From the NCBI GenBank assembly GCA_964400105.1, contig CAYNTG010000016.1, positions 1 to 37,025 of the forward strand: DNA of 37,025 nucleotides. The letters run 5' to 3'. This DNA is from CAYNTG01 sp964400105. GTDB taxonomy: Bacteria > UBP14 > UBA6098. This document shows positions 7,154 to 17,600 of the stretch, piece by piece. A program made the position numbers and the translations under genes. Positions within the stretch are counted from its first letter, which is position 1; the number at the start of each line of letters is the position of its first letter. The notes below the pieces were generated by a model. The model searched no databases, was not told where the DNA came from, and saw only the letters and a program-made list of their open reading frames with translations.

Positions 7154-8104
7154 TCAGGCGATAATCCGGGTTCCCGCGTCGTTTTCGAGGGCTTCTTTGA
7201 CCCTGTCGATACTGGTGATTATAACCTCTTTGCCACCATTCTCGATAAAATATATCGCGCTTTCGATCTTCGGCCCCATGCTTCCCCTTGGAAATTCGCC
7301 TTTTTCCAAAAAACCTCGCGCCGAGCCGACGCTCATGACATCCCAATTCTTCTGATAAAGCGTGTTATACTCCGTCGCGACCTTCTCGACACCGGTAAGG
7401 ATCACCAGAACGTCCGCGCCCAGAGCGAGAGCCAGAACGACGCTTGCCCTGTCCTTATCGATCACGGCATCCACGCCGTGCATCTTTCCGGCATCGTCCC
7501 GATAAACGGGGATTCCACCTCCGCCGACGCAGACCACGATAGCGCCGGATTCGAGAAGGCTCGATATCGTTCCGACCTCGATAATTTCGAGCGGCCACGG
7601 CGATGGAACCACGCGACGCCATCCGCGCCCGGAATCCTCCCGAATAACCCAGCCCATCTGCCGTGCAAGCTCTTTGGCCTCTTTTTCCTCGTAAAATTTT
7701 CCAACGAATTTCGTGGGGTCTTGAAATGCCGGGTCCTCGCGATCCACCACGACCTGCGAGATTATCGCCGCGACCGGGCGTTCTATATGCAATTCGGAGA
7801 AAAGATTATTCAGGGTATTAACGATAGTGAAACCGATCTCACCCTGTGTCGATGAGCCGCAGAGATAAAGCGGTAGCGGTATTACTTTATCTCGAGAAAG
7901 CTCCACGCGAAGAAGCGCGTTTCCGACCTGAGGGCCGTTTCCATGGGTAATCGCTAACCGATAGCCGGTCTTTGCCAGTTCCACCATCGGAGTAAGGCTC
8001 GTGCGCGCACGGGCAAACTGCTCTTCGACAGTCTCGCCGGAACCTTTTGAAATAGCGTTCCCGCCAAGAGCGATTACAATCGGTTTTGACAGGTCGAAAT
8101 CCAT
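7154..8104 (-). CDS. arcC: Carbamate kinase
   Basis: 316 residues, the expected length. It interconverts carbamoyl phosphate plus ADP with carbamate plus ATP, the ATP-yielding last step of arginine or citrulline fermentation. Family signatures run along the protein: IVIALGGNAI (9-18), THGNGPQVGNALLR, DPTKFVGKFY, the GRGWRRVVPSP loop, VGGGGIPV, DKDRAS, and GSMGPKIESAI near the end. The downstream partner ornithine carbamoyltransferase is present in the window (31266) but not linked, and no arginine deiminase is seen. The gene follows a COG2403-type GTPase by 76 bp, and that spacer contains an 11-bp perfect hairpin next to the only GGAG upstream of the start codon, so translation may be controlled by structure. 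Confidence 0.95.
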   Translation of the reverse strand: MDFDLSKPIVIALGGNAISKGSGETVEEQFARARTSLTPMVELAKTGYRLAITHGNGPQVGNALLRVELSRDKVIPLPLYLCGSSTQGEIGFTIVNTLNNLFSELHIERPVAAIISQVVVDREDPAFQDPTKFVGKFYEEKEAKELARQMGWVIREDSGRGWRRVVPSPWPLEIIEVGTISSLLESGAIVVCVGGGGIPVYRDDAGKMHGVDAVIDKDRASVVLALALGADVLVILTGVEKVATEYNTLYQKNWDVMSVGSARGFLEKGEFPRGSMGPKIESAIYFIENGGKEVIITSIDRVKEALENDAGTRIIA

Positions 8105-8118
8105 TATATAAAAGCTGC

Positions 8119-8160
8119 TCCGTATCCGAATTAGCTAATAAAAGCCAAATCGGATACGGA
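8119..8160 (-). promoter_or_regulatory. Hairpin in the leader of carbamate kinase
   Basis: tccgtatccga (8119-8129) and tcggatacgga (8150-8160) are perfect 11-bp inverted repeats with a 20-nt loop. On the minus strand the 3' arm runs into GGAG (8121-8118), the only Shine-Dalgarno-like sequence, 13 nt before the arcC ATG. After the hairpin comes GCAGCTTTTATATA, a short T-run, so it could be a leaky terminator, an attenuator or a masking structure. Confidence 0.6.
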
Positions 8161-8180
8161 TAGTCCTTCGATCGAATCGT

Positions 8181-9503
8181 TTAAAGTTCGATATATTTCT
8201 CGATTACATCTTCCAGATCTGGTTTTCCGATAATCTGAAGATCGTATCCAGTTCTGATGCACGGTTTGTCGATTTTGACAATCCTGCGAAGGTCGATCGG
8301 TGTGCCGATAATTACGAGTTCGGCATCGCAAGCTGCGATTGTCTTTCCGAGGTCTGCGATCTGCTCCGGGCTATAACCCATAGCCGGAAGAAGCTCGCCA
8401 ATATCGGGATACTTCTCGAAAGTTTCGGCTATCGTTCCGACCGCGAAAGGCCTCGGATCGATGATCTCGGCAGCCCCATAACGAAGCGCGGTGATAACGC
8501 CAGCGCCGAATTTCATGCCGCCGTGGGTGAGCGTCGGGCCATCCTCGACGACGAGAACCCGTTTGCCTTCGATCATTTCGGGATGTTCAACAGTGATCGG
8601 GCTTGCAGCCTCGACAGTAATTGCTTGAGGATTGTTCTCTAAAGCCGATTCCCTGACCGCTAGAATCCCTTCGAGATCGGCGGTATCGACCTTATTAATG
8701 ATAATCATATCTGCCAAACTGAAATTTAACACGCTCGGATAGTATGTCAGTTCATCGCCCGAGCGATGCGGGTCGGCGACTGTGATCCAAAGGTCGGGTT
8801 TGTAGAAAGGAATATCGTTGTTTCCGCCGTCCCAAATGATAACGTCGGCCTCCTCCTCGGCATGTTTGAGAATCTCGCCGTAATCGACTCCGGCATAAAG
8901 GATATTCCCTCGGTTGATATGCGGCTCGTATTCCTCCATCTCCTCGATCGTGCACTTATGCTTTTTGAGATCGTCGATCGTCTCGAAACGCTGCCAAATC
9001 TGCTCTGAAAGATCGCCATAGGGCATTGGGTGACGTATAACGACGACCTTTTTGCCTGCCTCGGTGAGAATCTCGGCTACACGGCGGGTGGTCTGAGATT
9101 TGCCGCATCCAGTTCGGGTGGCACAAACCGCGATCACAGGAACCTTCGACTCGATCATCGTAGGTAACGGCCCGAGAAGCTTGAAGCTCTTTGCTCCACA
9201 GATCATTGCCCAAGAACCTGTTTCCATAACATATTCATATGGCACATCGGAATACGAGAAAACAACCTCGTCGATATCGAATTTTTCCAAAAGCTCAGGA
9301 AGATCATCCTCGGAATAGATTGGAATACCATCCGGGTAAAGCTTCCCCGCAAGAACGGACGGATACACACGCCCTTCGATGTCGGGAATTTGGGTTGCCG
9401 TAAATGCAACGACCTCGTAATCCTCATTATCACGGTAAACAGTGTTAAAATTATGGAAATCTCTTCCTGCGGCACCCATAATAATAACTTTGCGCCTATC
9501 CAT
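8181..9503 (-). CDS. COG2403-type P-loop protein, cyclic 2,3-diphosphoglycerate synthetase homologue
   Basis: 440 residues. The N-terminal third is Rossmann-like (RKVIIMGAAGRDFHNFN). A P-loop follows at about 128-137 (ATRTGCGKSQ), then VIIWDGGNNDIPF as a Walker B-like acidic motif and IIINKVDTADLE as a GTPase-type NKxD. This architecture is that of archaeal cyclic 2,3-diphosphoglycerate synthetase and its many bacterial homologues, usually described as predicted GTPases. The archaeal enzyme makes a thermoprotectant from 2,3-diphosphoglycerate; the role in bacteria is not settled. ATG 9503 is preferred because TGAGGAGA lies just upstream; longer frames add a hydrophobic stretch without support. 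It lies between rpsL and arcC, and the pairing with carbamate kinase suggests a function around carbamoyl phosphate or energy metabolism (inference). Confidence 0.8.
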   Translation of the reverse strand: MDRRKVIIMGAAGRDFHNFNTVYRDNEDYEVVAFTATQIPDIEGRVYPSVLAGKLYPDGIPIYSEDDLPELLEKFDIDEVVFSYSDVPYEYVMETGSWAMICGAKSFKLLGPLPTMIESKVPVIAVCATRTGCGKSQTTRRVAEILTEAGKKVVVIRHPMPYGDLSEQIWQRFETIDDLKKHKCTIEEMEEYEPHINRGNILYAGVDYGEILKHAEEEADVIIWDGGNNDIPFYKPDLWITVADPHRSGDELTYYPSVLNFSLADMIIINKVDTADLEGILAVRESALENNPQAITVEAASPITVEHPEMIEGKRVLVVEDGPTLTHGGMKFGAGVITALRYGAAEIIDPRPFAVGTIAETFEKYPDIGELLPAMGYSPEQIADLGKTIAACDAELVIIGTPIDLRRIVKIDKPCIRTGYDLQIIGKPDLEDVIEKYIEL

Positions 9504-9641
9504 TTTTCTCCTCATGTTAAATATTGTGACTAATAACCTAATAAATACTTGCAAAACCGAAACCATCAATCATACAGATCGTCGATTGGATTTCAAGGTC
9601 GGTTTTTTTAAGAACAAACCTGTTCTTTACACCGAAAAAAG
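9504..9641. other. Spacer between rpsL and the COG2403 gene
   Basis: An inverted repeat aagaaca/tgttctt (9610-9616 and 9621-9627) has a 4-nt loop. On the minus strand, the direction of rpsL transcription, it is followed by an A-run, not a T-run, so it is not a standard terminator for rpsL. No other feature is seen. Confidence 0.4.
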
Positions 9642-10010
9642 CTATTTTTTCTTGGTGCCGTATTTAGAACGTCCACTCTTACGTCCATCGACACCCGTAG
9701 TGTCAAGCGTGCCGCGGATGACATGATAACGGACTCCCGGAAGGTCCTTAATCCTGCCACCTCTGATCAGCACGATGCTGTGTTCCTGCAGGTTATGTCC
9801 CTCTCCGGGGATATAGGCCGTAACCTCGATGCCGTTCGTGAGTCTCACACGGGCGATTTTACGCAATGCGGAATTCGGTTTTTTCGGTGTCATCGTGTAA
9901 ACCCTGAGGCAAACACCCCTGCGCTGAGGGCAACCCTTCAGCGCGGGAGATTTCGTCTTCTTGGTTATCTTCTTCCGTCCATGACGAACTAGTTGGTTTA
10001 TCGTCGGCAT
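9642..10010 (-). CDS. rpsL: 30S ribosomal protein S12
   Basis: 122 residues, the expected length, nearly identical in pattern to bacterial S12: MPTINQLVRHGRK, KGCPQRRGVC, the decoding-centre loop TPKKPNSALRKIARVRL and GHNLQEHSIVLIRGGRIKDLPGVRYH. The lysines that change in streptomycin-resistant strains (both in KKPNSALRK and in RIKDLPG) have the wild-type state. AAAGGAG precedes the ATG. It follows rpoC by 25 bp, so it belongs to the same transcript. In most bacteria rpsG, fusA and tuf come next; here rpsL is the end of the ribosomal run and a metabolic gene follows. Confidence 0.98.
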   Translation of the reverse strand: MPTINQLVRHGRKKITKKTKSPALKGCPQRRGVCLRVYTMTPKKPNSALRKIARVRLTNGIEVTAYIPGEGHNLQEHSIVLIRGGRIKDLPGVRYHVIRGTLDTTGVDGRKSGRSKYGTKKK

Positions 10011-10035
10011 ATTTAGCTCCTTTGATAATTAATTA

Positions 10036-13000
10036 TTAAAATCCAAATACATCCTCAGGCTGCGCCTCGATGAATAATTCGCTCATGGCTTCATCGTCAT
10101 CGATTTCTTCGCCGATAAATTTGGGTTTTATATTTTGATACTTCCTGAAACCAGTTCCAGCCGGTATCAAGCGGCCGATAATAACATTTTCCTTTAATCC
10201 ATGTAAATTATCCGATTTACCTCCGACCGTCGCTTCTGTGAGCACTCTCGTGGTCTGCTGGAAACTCGCCGCGCTGATAAAGCTTTCGGTCGTGAGGCTG
10301 GCACGCGTAATTCCGAGAAGCAGCGGCTCGAATGTCGCGGGTTGGCTGCCCTGTGCAATAACGCGCCTGTTCTCTTCACGGAACTCGATGCGATCCACCT
10401 GTTCATCCTCGAGGAACTTCGTGTCTCCCGGCGAGTCAACGCGCACCTTTTGCAGCATCTGGCGGACGATGACCTCGATATGTTTATCGTTAATCGATAC
10501 GCCCTGAAGTCTATAGACTTCTTGTATCTCGTCGATAAGGTATTCCTGCACCGCATGGTCGCCGAGAACGCGGAGAATATCGTGCGGAATAACCGGACCG
10601 TCGCACAGCTTATCCCCAGCCTTGACCTTGTCGTTCTCCTGAACAAGGATATGCCTTCCTCTCGGAATAGTATATTCGAATACCTCGCGTCCGATATGAA
10701 GTGCTGTTTCGATATTACCCTTGCCATCCGGGAATATCCTGACGTAACGCGAATTCGTAACCTCAAAAAGCAGCGAGCCGTCGGGTTCGATGTGTGGTTC
10801 GATCTCCATCTTACTATAATTGTTGCGCTTTTTGATCTCGATCTTCACCTCGCCGCCCGAAAGAGTAACCCTATACTTCCTTCCGATCTTGGCCGGTTCG
10901 TCCTCATCGAGTTTCTTGATAACATCGCCACGAAGGTTATCGGCGCTATCGACACCAATAACCTCTATTTTTGTTCCAGTTTTACGCAATTTTTCTTTTG
11001 AAAAACGAATAATACCATCGATCTCGGAGATAATCGCTGGGTCCTTAGGCTTCCGGGCCTCGAAAAGCTCGGCGACCCTGGGCAAACCTCCGGTAATATC
11101 CCTGGTCTTGGTGAATGACCGCATTAGCTTTGCGATAGGCATTCCAGCTTCGATCTTCTGACCGTCTTCGACCTGGATATGCGCATCGGTCGGCATGGAA
11201 TAGGTCGCTATTACTTTGCCGTTCTCATCGTTGATGGCAATTAGCGGATGATATGCCTTATCTTTAAAATCCATGATAACGACCTGCTTGCTCATCGTGC
11301 TCTCATCGACCATCTCCTTCGCGGTTCTGTCCTCTACGATATCGACGAACTCGACCGTGCCGGAAGTATGCGTGAGTATAGGATTAATATAAGGCTCCCA
11401 TTCATAAAGCAGTGTTCCCACTTCGATATAGGTCCCATGCTTCACATAAAGAGAAGCACCATATGGAACTTTATAAACATGCTCCGATTCGGCATCGTCT
11501 GTGATGACGATCTCTCCGGTGCGATTAAGAACGATCCTTGTCAATGGATTTGTCGGATGGTCTATATGTCGAACGTGTTTGAATTGGATACGTCCGGCAA
11601 ATTTATTCTTAACCGCCGATTGTTCGGAGATACGGCTCGCGGTTCCACCGATATGGAAAGTCCTGAGGGTAAGCTGGGTTCCTGGTTCGCCAATAGACTC
11701 GCCGGCGATAATCCCGACGGCCTCGCCGACCTGAACGGACTCATTGAAAGCGAGGTCTCTTCCGTAACATTTGGCACAAACACCGTGACGCGATTCGCAT
11801 GTCAGCACCGATCGAATATTAACGGACTCCACGCCGCGATCCTCGATCTCGATAGCCTTTTCATCGCTGATCTCTTCGCCGCTGCGAACGATGATCTCAT
11901 CGGAAATCGGATCGTAGACATCCTCTACGACAACGCGCCCCTGTATGCGTTCGTGCAACGGGATAATTATATCCTCGCCCTCCTTGAGAGCGGTTCGCTC
12001 GATCCCCCTGATCGTTTCGCAATCCTCCTTGGTGATGAAAACATCCTGAGCGACATCGACCATCCGGCGGGTAAGGTAACCCGCTTCCGCCGTCTTGAGT
12101 GCAGTATCGGCGAGACCTTTCCGCTGTCCGTGTGTCGAAATGAAGTATTCGAGAACGCTCAAACCCTCTTTAAAATTCGATAAGATCGGTGTCTCGATGA
12201 TCTCTTGACCGGTAAGCCTCTTCTGTGGTTTGGACATAAGACCGCGCATCCCGGCAAGCTGGCGAATCTGATCCTGGCTACCTCTCGCACGTGAATCGAC
12301 CATCATCGAAAGCGGGTTGAAGCCGTAATCCGTCTTAAGAAGCGTCTTGAATAGTTCCTCAGTAACCTCATCCTGTGTTCTGTTCCAGATATCGATAATC
12401 TTGTTATACCTCTCACTCTCGGTCATAAGACCCTTCATCCAAGATTGCTGTATCTTAGAGACCTCTTTGCGCGCCTTCTCGATCAAACCTGGTTTCTCCT
12501 TAGGAATAACGAGATCGTCGATCCCTATGGAAACCGCAGCGATTGTTGCGTATTCGAATCCGAAGGTCTTTAGCTCGTCCAAAAAGATGGCTGTTGCCTT
12601 GAGGCCCTTTTCCTTATAACACCTTGCCACCAAATCCTGAAGTGTCTTTTTCTTCAACACTTCGTCATAATATGGAAGGCCTTCTGGAACCGAAATATTG
12701 AATAGCGCCCTTCCCACCGTTGTCCAGATGATGATGCCGTGTATCTCCAGATGCGCCAGCACGGTATCGCCCGAAGACGATGTTAAACGCGCTCTTAAAA
12801 CGCCACGTTCATTATCGAAATTATCGTAGTGAATAGTGCCAGCTCGACCGGCGAATACCTCGATAGGAGGCCTATCGGATGGAACATTAAGGTCTGGCGA
12901 AAACCTCGGAACCCGCGCGATAAGATCGCCTCCCTTAACTTGATCCCCATTTTTGAACATAAGATGCTCTTCTTGAGGGGCTATTCGAAGGCCGATCCTC

Positions 13001-14637
13001 GCGTGAAGACCGATTTTCCCGTGATCGTATGCCGAACTCACTTCGTCCCCGGAATAAAATATCATCCCTTCGCCTGCTTCGCCCGGTCTGTATTTAGTAA
13101 GATAATAGCAACCGAGAACCATATCCTGCGAAGGCGTCGCGACCGGCTTCCCATGAGAGGGTTGCAGCAGATTGTTAGACGCGAGCATTAATATGTGCGA
13201 TTCCAACTGCGCCTCAAAAGAGAGAGGCACATGAACGGGCATCTGGTCGCCGTCGAAGTCGGCGTTGAATGCCGCACACGCCAATGGATGTATCTGAATT
13301 GCCTTACCTTCGATAAGCTTGGGATAAAAGGCCTGAATACCGAGACGGTGAAGAGTCGGTGCACGATTCAATAAAACCGGATGATCCTTAATAATTTCCT
13401 CGAGAAGGTCCCAAATCTCCGGTTTCTCATGCTCGACGAATTTCTTCGCGCTCTTCACGGTCTGCGTAAATCCCTTTTCCTCGAGTTTGCGAAGAATAAA
13501 TGGTTTGAAAAGCTCGAGCGCCATGGATTTCGGCAATCCGCACTCGTGAAGTTTAAGTTCGGGTCCGACAACGATCACGCTGCGACCGGAATAATCGACG
13601 CGTTTGCCGAGAAGATTCTGACGGAAGCGTCCCTGCTTGCCCTTGAGAAGATCGGAGAGCGATTTCAACGCCCTGTGCGATTTCCCACGAACTGCGCTCC
13701 CGAGCTTACCGTTGTCCATCAAAGCATCTACAGCCTCCTGAAGCATCCTCTTCTCGTTTCTGAGGATGACCTCAGGCGCTTGGATGTCGATAAGCTTCTT
13801 TAGCCTGTTGTTACGGTTGATCAAACGGCGATACAAATCGTTAAGGTCGCTCGTCGCGAAACGACCGCCCTCGAGAGGCACCAACGGACGAAGGTCCGGC
13901 GGAATAACTGGAATTACCTTCATAATCATCCATTCCGGGCGATTGCCGGAATGACGGAAACTCTCCGATACCTCGAGTCGCTTGAGGAGTGTTTTTCTGC
14001 GCTGAGCGCTGGTTTCGGTCCGAATCCGACCGCGAAGCTCCTTGACCAGTTCATTAATATCGAGTGTCGAAAGAAGCTTTAAGATAGCCGCCGCACCCAT
14101 CTCCGCTTGAAACTCCACATGATTGGATTTTAGCTCTTCGTATTCTTCCTCGGAAAGAAGCTGACCCTTTGAGAGACCTGTTTTATCGATTTCCCCAGGG
14201 TCCATAACGACGAACGATTCAAAATAAATAACCTGTTCGAGTCCAGTGATAGACAGGTCTAAAAGCCTTCCGATTCTGGATGGATGAGAGCGAACATACC
14301 AGATATGTGTGACCGGCACGGCCAGTTCGATATGCCCCATCCTCTCGCGGCGAACCCTAGCGCGCGTAATCTCGATATTACATCTATCGCATACCACGCC
14401 CTTATATCGAATGCCCTTGTATTTTCCGCAAGAACATTCCCAATCCTTCACCGGACCGAAAATCCGCTCGCAGAAAAGCCCACCCCTCTCCGGCTTAAAG
14501 GTGCGATAATTTATCGTCTCGGGTTTGGTTACCTCGCCGAAACTCCACGAGCGAATAACCTCCGGGCTCGCAAGCATGAGTTTCATGGCGGAAAAGCCCG
14601 TTCCGCTTTTATCTTTGGAATCGGTGTTTTTGACCAC
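10036..14637 (-). CDS. rpoC: DNA-directed RNA polymerase subunit beta'
   Basis: 1533 residues. The N-terminal zinc site is complete (C68, C70, C83, C86 in CSCGKYKGIRYKGVVCDRC). The catalytic NADFDGDQM, whose three aspartates hold the active-site magnesium, is near residues 457-465. The bridge-helix and trigger-loop region includes SRARGSQDQIRQLAGMRGLM and GESIGEPGTQLTLRTFH. The second zinc site is CESRHGVCAKC near 945-960. A sandwich-barrel insertion lies between the active centre and the C terminus, as in many Gram-negative phyla. It begins 45 bp after rpoB and runs into rpsL. No break is seen. Confidence 0.98.
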   Translation of the reverse strand: MVKNTDSKDKSGTGFSAMKLMLASPEVIRSWSFGEVTKPETINYRTFKPERGGLFCERIFGPVKDWECSCGKYKGIRYKGVVCDRCNIEITRARVRRERMGHIELAVPVTHIWYVRSHPSRIGRLLDLSITGLEQVIYFESFVVMDPGEIDKTGLSKGQLLSEEEYEELKSNHVEFQAEMGAAAILKLLSTLDINELVKELRGRIRTETSAQRRKTLLKRLEVSESFRHSGNRPEWMIMKVIPVIPPDLRPLVPLEGGRFATSDLNDLYRRLINRNNRLKKLIDIQAPEVILRNEKRMLQEAVDALMDNGKLGSAVRGKSHRALKSLSDLLKGKQGRFRQNLLGKRVDYSGRSVIVVGPELKLHECGLPKSMALELFKPFILRKLEEKGFTQTVKSAKKFVEHEKPEIWDLLEEIIKDHPVLLNRAPTLHRLGIQAFYPKLIEGKAIQIHPLACAAFNADFDGDQMPVHVPLSFEAQLESHILMLASNNLLQPSHGKPVATPSQDMVLGCYYLTKYRPGEAGEGMIFYSGDEVSSAYDHGKIGLHARIGLRIAPQEEHLMFKNGDQVKGGDLIARVPRFSPDLNVPSDRPPIEVFAGRAGTIHYDNFDNERGVLRARLTSSSGDTVLAHLEIHGIIIWTTVGRALFNISVPEGLPYYDEVLKKKTLQDLVARCYKEKGLKATAIFLDELKTFGFEYATIAAVSIGIDDLVIPKEKPGLIEKARKEVSKIQQSWMKGLMTESERYNKIIDIWNRTQDEVTEELFKTLLKTDYGFNPLSMMVDSRARGSQDQIRQLAGMRGLMSKPQKRLTGQEIIETPILSNFKEGLSVLEYFISTHGQRKGLADTALKTAEAGYLTRRMVDVAQDVFITKEDCETIRGIERTALKEGEDIIIPLHERIQGRVVVEDVYDPISDEIIVRSGEEISDEKAIEIEDRGVESVNIRSVLTCESRHGVCAKCYGRDLAFNESVQVGEAVGIIAGESIGEPGTQLTLRTFHIGGTASRISEQSAVKNKFAGRIQFKHVRHIDHPTNPLTRIVLNRTGEIVITDDAESEHVYKVPYGASLYVKHGTYIEVGTLLYEWEPYINPILTHTSGTVEFVDIVEDRTAKEMVDESTMSKQVVIMDFKDKAYHPLIAINDENGKVIATYSMPTDAHIQVEDGQKIEAGMPIAKLMRSFTKTRDITGGLPRVAELFEARKPKDPAIISEIDGIIRFSKEKLRKTGTKIEVIGVDSADNLRGDVIKKLDEDEPAKIGRKYRVTLSGGEVKIEIKKRNNYSKMEIEPHIEPDGSLLFEVTNSRYVRIFPDGKGNIETALHIGREVFEYTIPRGRHILVQENDKVKAGDKLCDGPVIPHDILRVLGDHAVQEYLIDEIQEVYRLQGVSINDKHIEVIVRQMLQKVRVDSPGDTKFLEDEQVDRIEFREENRRVIAQGSQPATFEPLLLGITRASLTTESFISAASFQQTTRVLTEATVGGKSDNLHGLKENVIIGRLIPAGTGFRKYQNIKPKFIGEEIDDDEAMSELFIEAQPEDVFGF

Positions 14638-14682
14638 CTTGTTTCTCCCGGTTTCGGATTAATATTCTAAAAGCCATCGAGC

Positions 14683-17600
14683 TTAATCGAGATTTTCATC
14701 GACGAACTGAACATCTATTCCAAGCCCGCGCATCTCATTCACAAGAACATTGAACGACTCTGGAATACCAGGTTCCGGGGAATTCTCCCCTTTGACGATA
14801 GCCTCATACATCTTCGCCCTGCCCCGAACATCGTCGGATTTATACGTTAATATCTCCTGCAATGTATGCGCTGCTCCGTAGGCCTCTAAGGCCCAAACCT
14901 CCATCTCGCCGAAACGCTGGCCGCCGAACTGGGCCTTTCCGCCGAGAGGTTGTTGCGTCACTAAAGAATACGGCCCGATACTCCGTGCATGAATCTTGTC
15001 GTCCGCAAGGTGGATGAGCTTCATCATATAGATTATACCGACCGTAACTGGGTTCTGGAATAGTTCCCCTGTGCGGCCATCGTAAAGATCAACCTTGCCG
15101 GATTCGGGGATTCCCGCCTCGACCATAAGTTCCTTTATTTCCTTAATCGAAGCGCCGTTGAACACGGGCGTTTCGGCATGTGGCATACCGAGCTTATCGA
15201 TAGCCCATCCAAGATGTGTTTCGAGAATCTGTCCGATGTTCATTCGCGAGGGAACGCCCAGCGGATTTAGGATTATATCCACTGGAGTGCCGTCCTTGAG
15301 ATGAGGCATATCCTCGACTGGGACGATCTTGGAGATGATACCCTTGTTGCCGTGTCTTCCGGCCATCTTATCGCCGATGGATATCTTGCGCTTCATCGCG
15401 ACGTGAACCTTGACCGTCTGAAGGACTCCGGGAGGCAACTCGTCGCCGCGGATTATCTTGTCCTTCTCGATCTTAAGCTCCTCGAGTTTATCCTCGATGA
15501 ACCGTTTCGCAAGCCGGAATATCTTGAGCGCCTTCTTGCTGACTGAAGCGCTGGATGTCCAGTTTGCATTGGGAACCAGGTCGTCGATATTAAGTTTTGA
15601 CGCCGCCGTTTTGGATATCTTCTTCCCGGCCTCGATAAGCTGTTCTCCAGTAGATTGTGAGAACAGCTCCTTGGCCCTTTTGCCAATGATAATCTTGCGG
15701 ATGATCTCGTTCCGGTGCTCATGGATCTTATCGATCTTGGCCTGATATTGGTCGGTAAGCTCGAGGATATGTTCCTTTTCCTCGTTGCGAGCGCGTTTAC
15801 TCGATTTCTTTCTCTCGAGCAATATCGTATCGATAACGACGCCCTTCATTCCCGGAGGAGCCTTAAGCGAGGCGTCTTTTACATCGCCCGCCTTGTCTCC
15901 GAAGATCGCCCGAAGAAGCCTTTCCTCCGGAGAAGCCTCAGTTTCTCCCTTCGGCGTGACGCGTCCGACGAGAATATCGCCGCTCTCTACCTCGGAACCG
16001 GAGACAACGATACCCCTCTCATCGAGGTTTTTAACCGCTTCGTCGGAGACGTTGGGCAGCTCTCTGGTAAGTTCCTCGGGGCCGCGTTTTGTTTCCCTAA
16101 CCTGAAGCTCGAATTCCTCTACGTGAACACTGGTGAATATGTCGTCGCGAACGCACCTTTCCGAAAGGATAATTGCGTCCTCGAAATTGTATCCGTGCCA
16201 CGGCATAAATGCGACGAGCAGATTCTTCCCGAGAGCTAGATGCCCACCTGAGGTCGCCGCCCCATCGGCAACAATATTTCCCGCCTCGACATTTTCACCC
16301 TTCTTTACAACCGGACGCTGGTTGATGGATGTATTCTGATTGGAACGAATGAATTTCGTCAACTCATATACATCGGTATCATCGACCGAAATAAATTCCT
16401 CCGGTATTTCGCTCGGCTCGATCTCTATCCTGTTCGCATCGACATAGACCACCTTGCCGGTGCGTTTCGCAACGACGACCGCTCCGGAATCGAAAGCAAC
16501 CCTGCGCTCGACGCCGGTCCCGACGATCGGTGCCTCGGTCACCATCAAAGGCACCGATTGCCTTTGCATGTTGGAGCCCATCAATGCACGGTTTGCATCG
16601 TTATGTTCGAGAAATGGTATCAGTGTCGCGGAAACGCTGACGAGCTGCGTTGGTGAAACATCGATAAAATCGATATCGTCGGCCGGCGACATTATTATAT
16701 TAGCCCGATCCCTCGAAAAGATAAAATCATCGGCCAACATCCCTTTTTCGTCTATTCTGGCGTTTGCCTGAGTTATAGTATATTGATCCTCATCGTCCGC
16801 CGTCAGAAAAACGATCTCGTCCGTAACCCTTCGATCGATAACTTTCCTATAAGGGGTTTCGATAAAACCGTATTCATTGATCCTGCCATAAACGGCAAGA
16901 CTCGTTATCAATCCGATATTCTGACCTTCAGGCGTTTCGATAGGACACATCCGACCATAGTGCGTATAATGGACGTCGCGAACCTCAAAACCGGCCCTCT
17001 CCCTCGATAAACCGCCCGGTCCGAGCGCGGAAAGACGACGCTTGTGAGTAAGCTCGGCCAATGGGTTCGTCTGATCCATGAATTGCGAAAGCTGACTCGA
17101 TCCGAAAAAGCTGTTAACCACAGCGCTGACAGTTCGCGCGTTGATAAGATCGCTCGGCTTGAGCGTCTCGACATCGCGAATACGCATCCTTTCACGCACC
17201 GTCCGAACCAACCTCGCCAATCCAACACGCATCTGATTCTCAACAAGCTCGCCGACACTTCGCGCTCTTCTAACACCCAAATGATCTATGTCATCCAGAA
17301 CACCCTTACCGTGGCGAAGTTTGATCAAATACTTCGTGATTTCGAGGAAATCCTCGCGCGTGAGCGAGCGTTTAGAGAGAGGAACGTTCGTCCCGAGCCG
17401 CTGGTTAATCTTAAAACGGCCGACGTCGCCGAGATCGTATCGCTTTTCGTTTAGAAGGAACCGCTCGAGCATGGTCGGCAGTCCCTCTTCATCCAAAACA
17501 TCGCCAGGACGAATGATGCCGAAAACCTCCCGAACTGCTTCCTCATAAGAGGTCGTCGAATCGACCTTTAAGGAGGCTATAGTGGTCTGAACCTCCTTCG

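Noticed and set aside
9610..9627. Terminator after rpsL
   Set aside because: The stem is followed by A residues on the transcribed strand, the wrong polarity for intrinsic termination of rpsL.
11248..12183. 311-codon open frame antisense to rpoC
   Set aside because: It is a shadow frame produced by the codon bias of rpoC; no family, no ribosome binding site. The same applies to the long frames antisense to tuf (22714-23787) and within rpoB.
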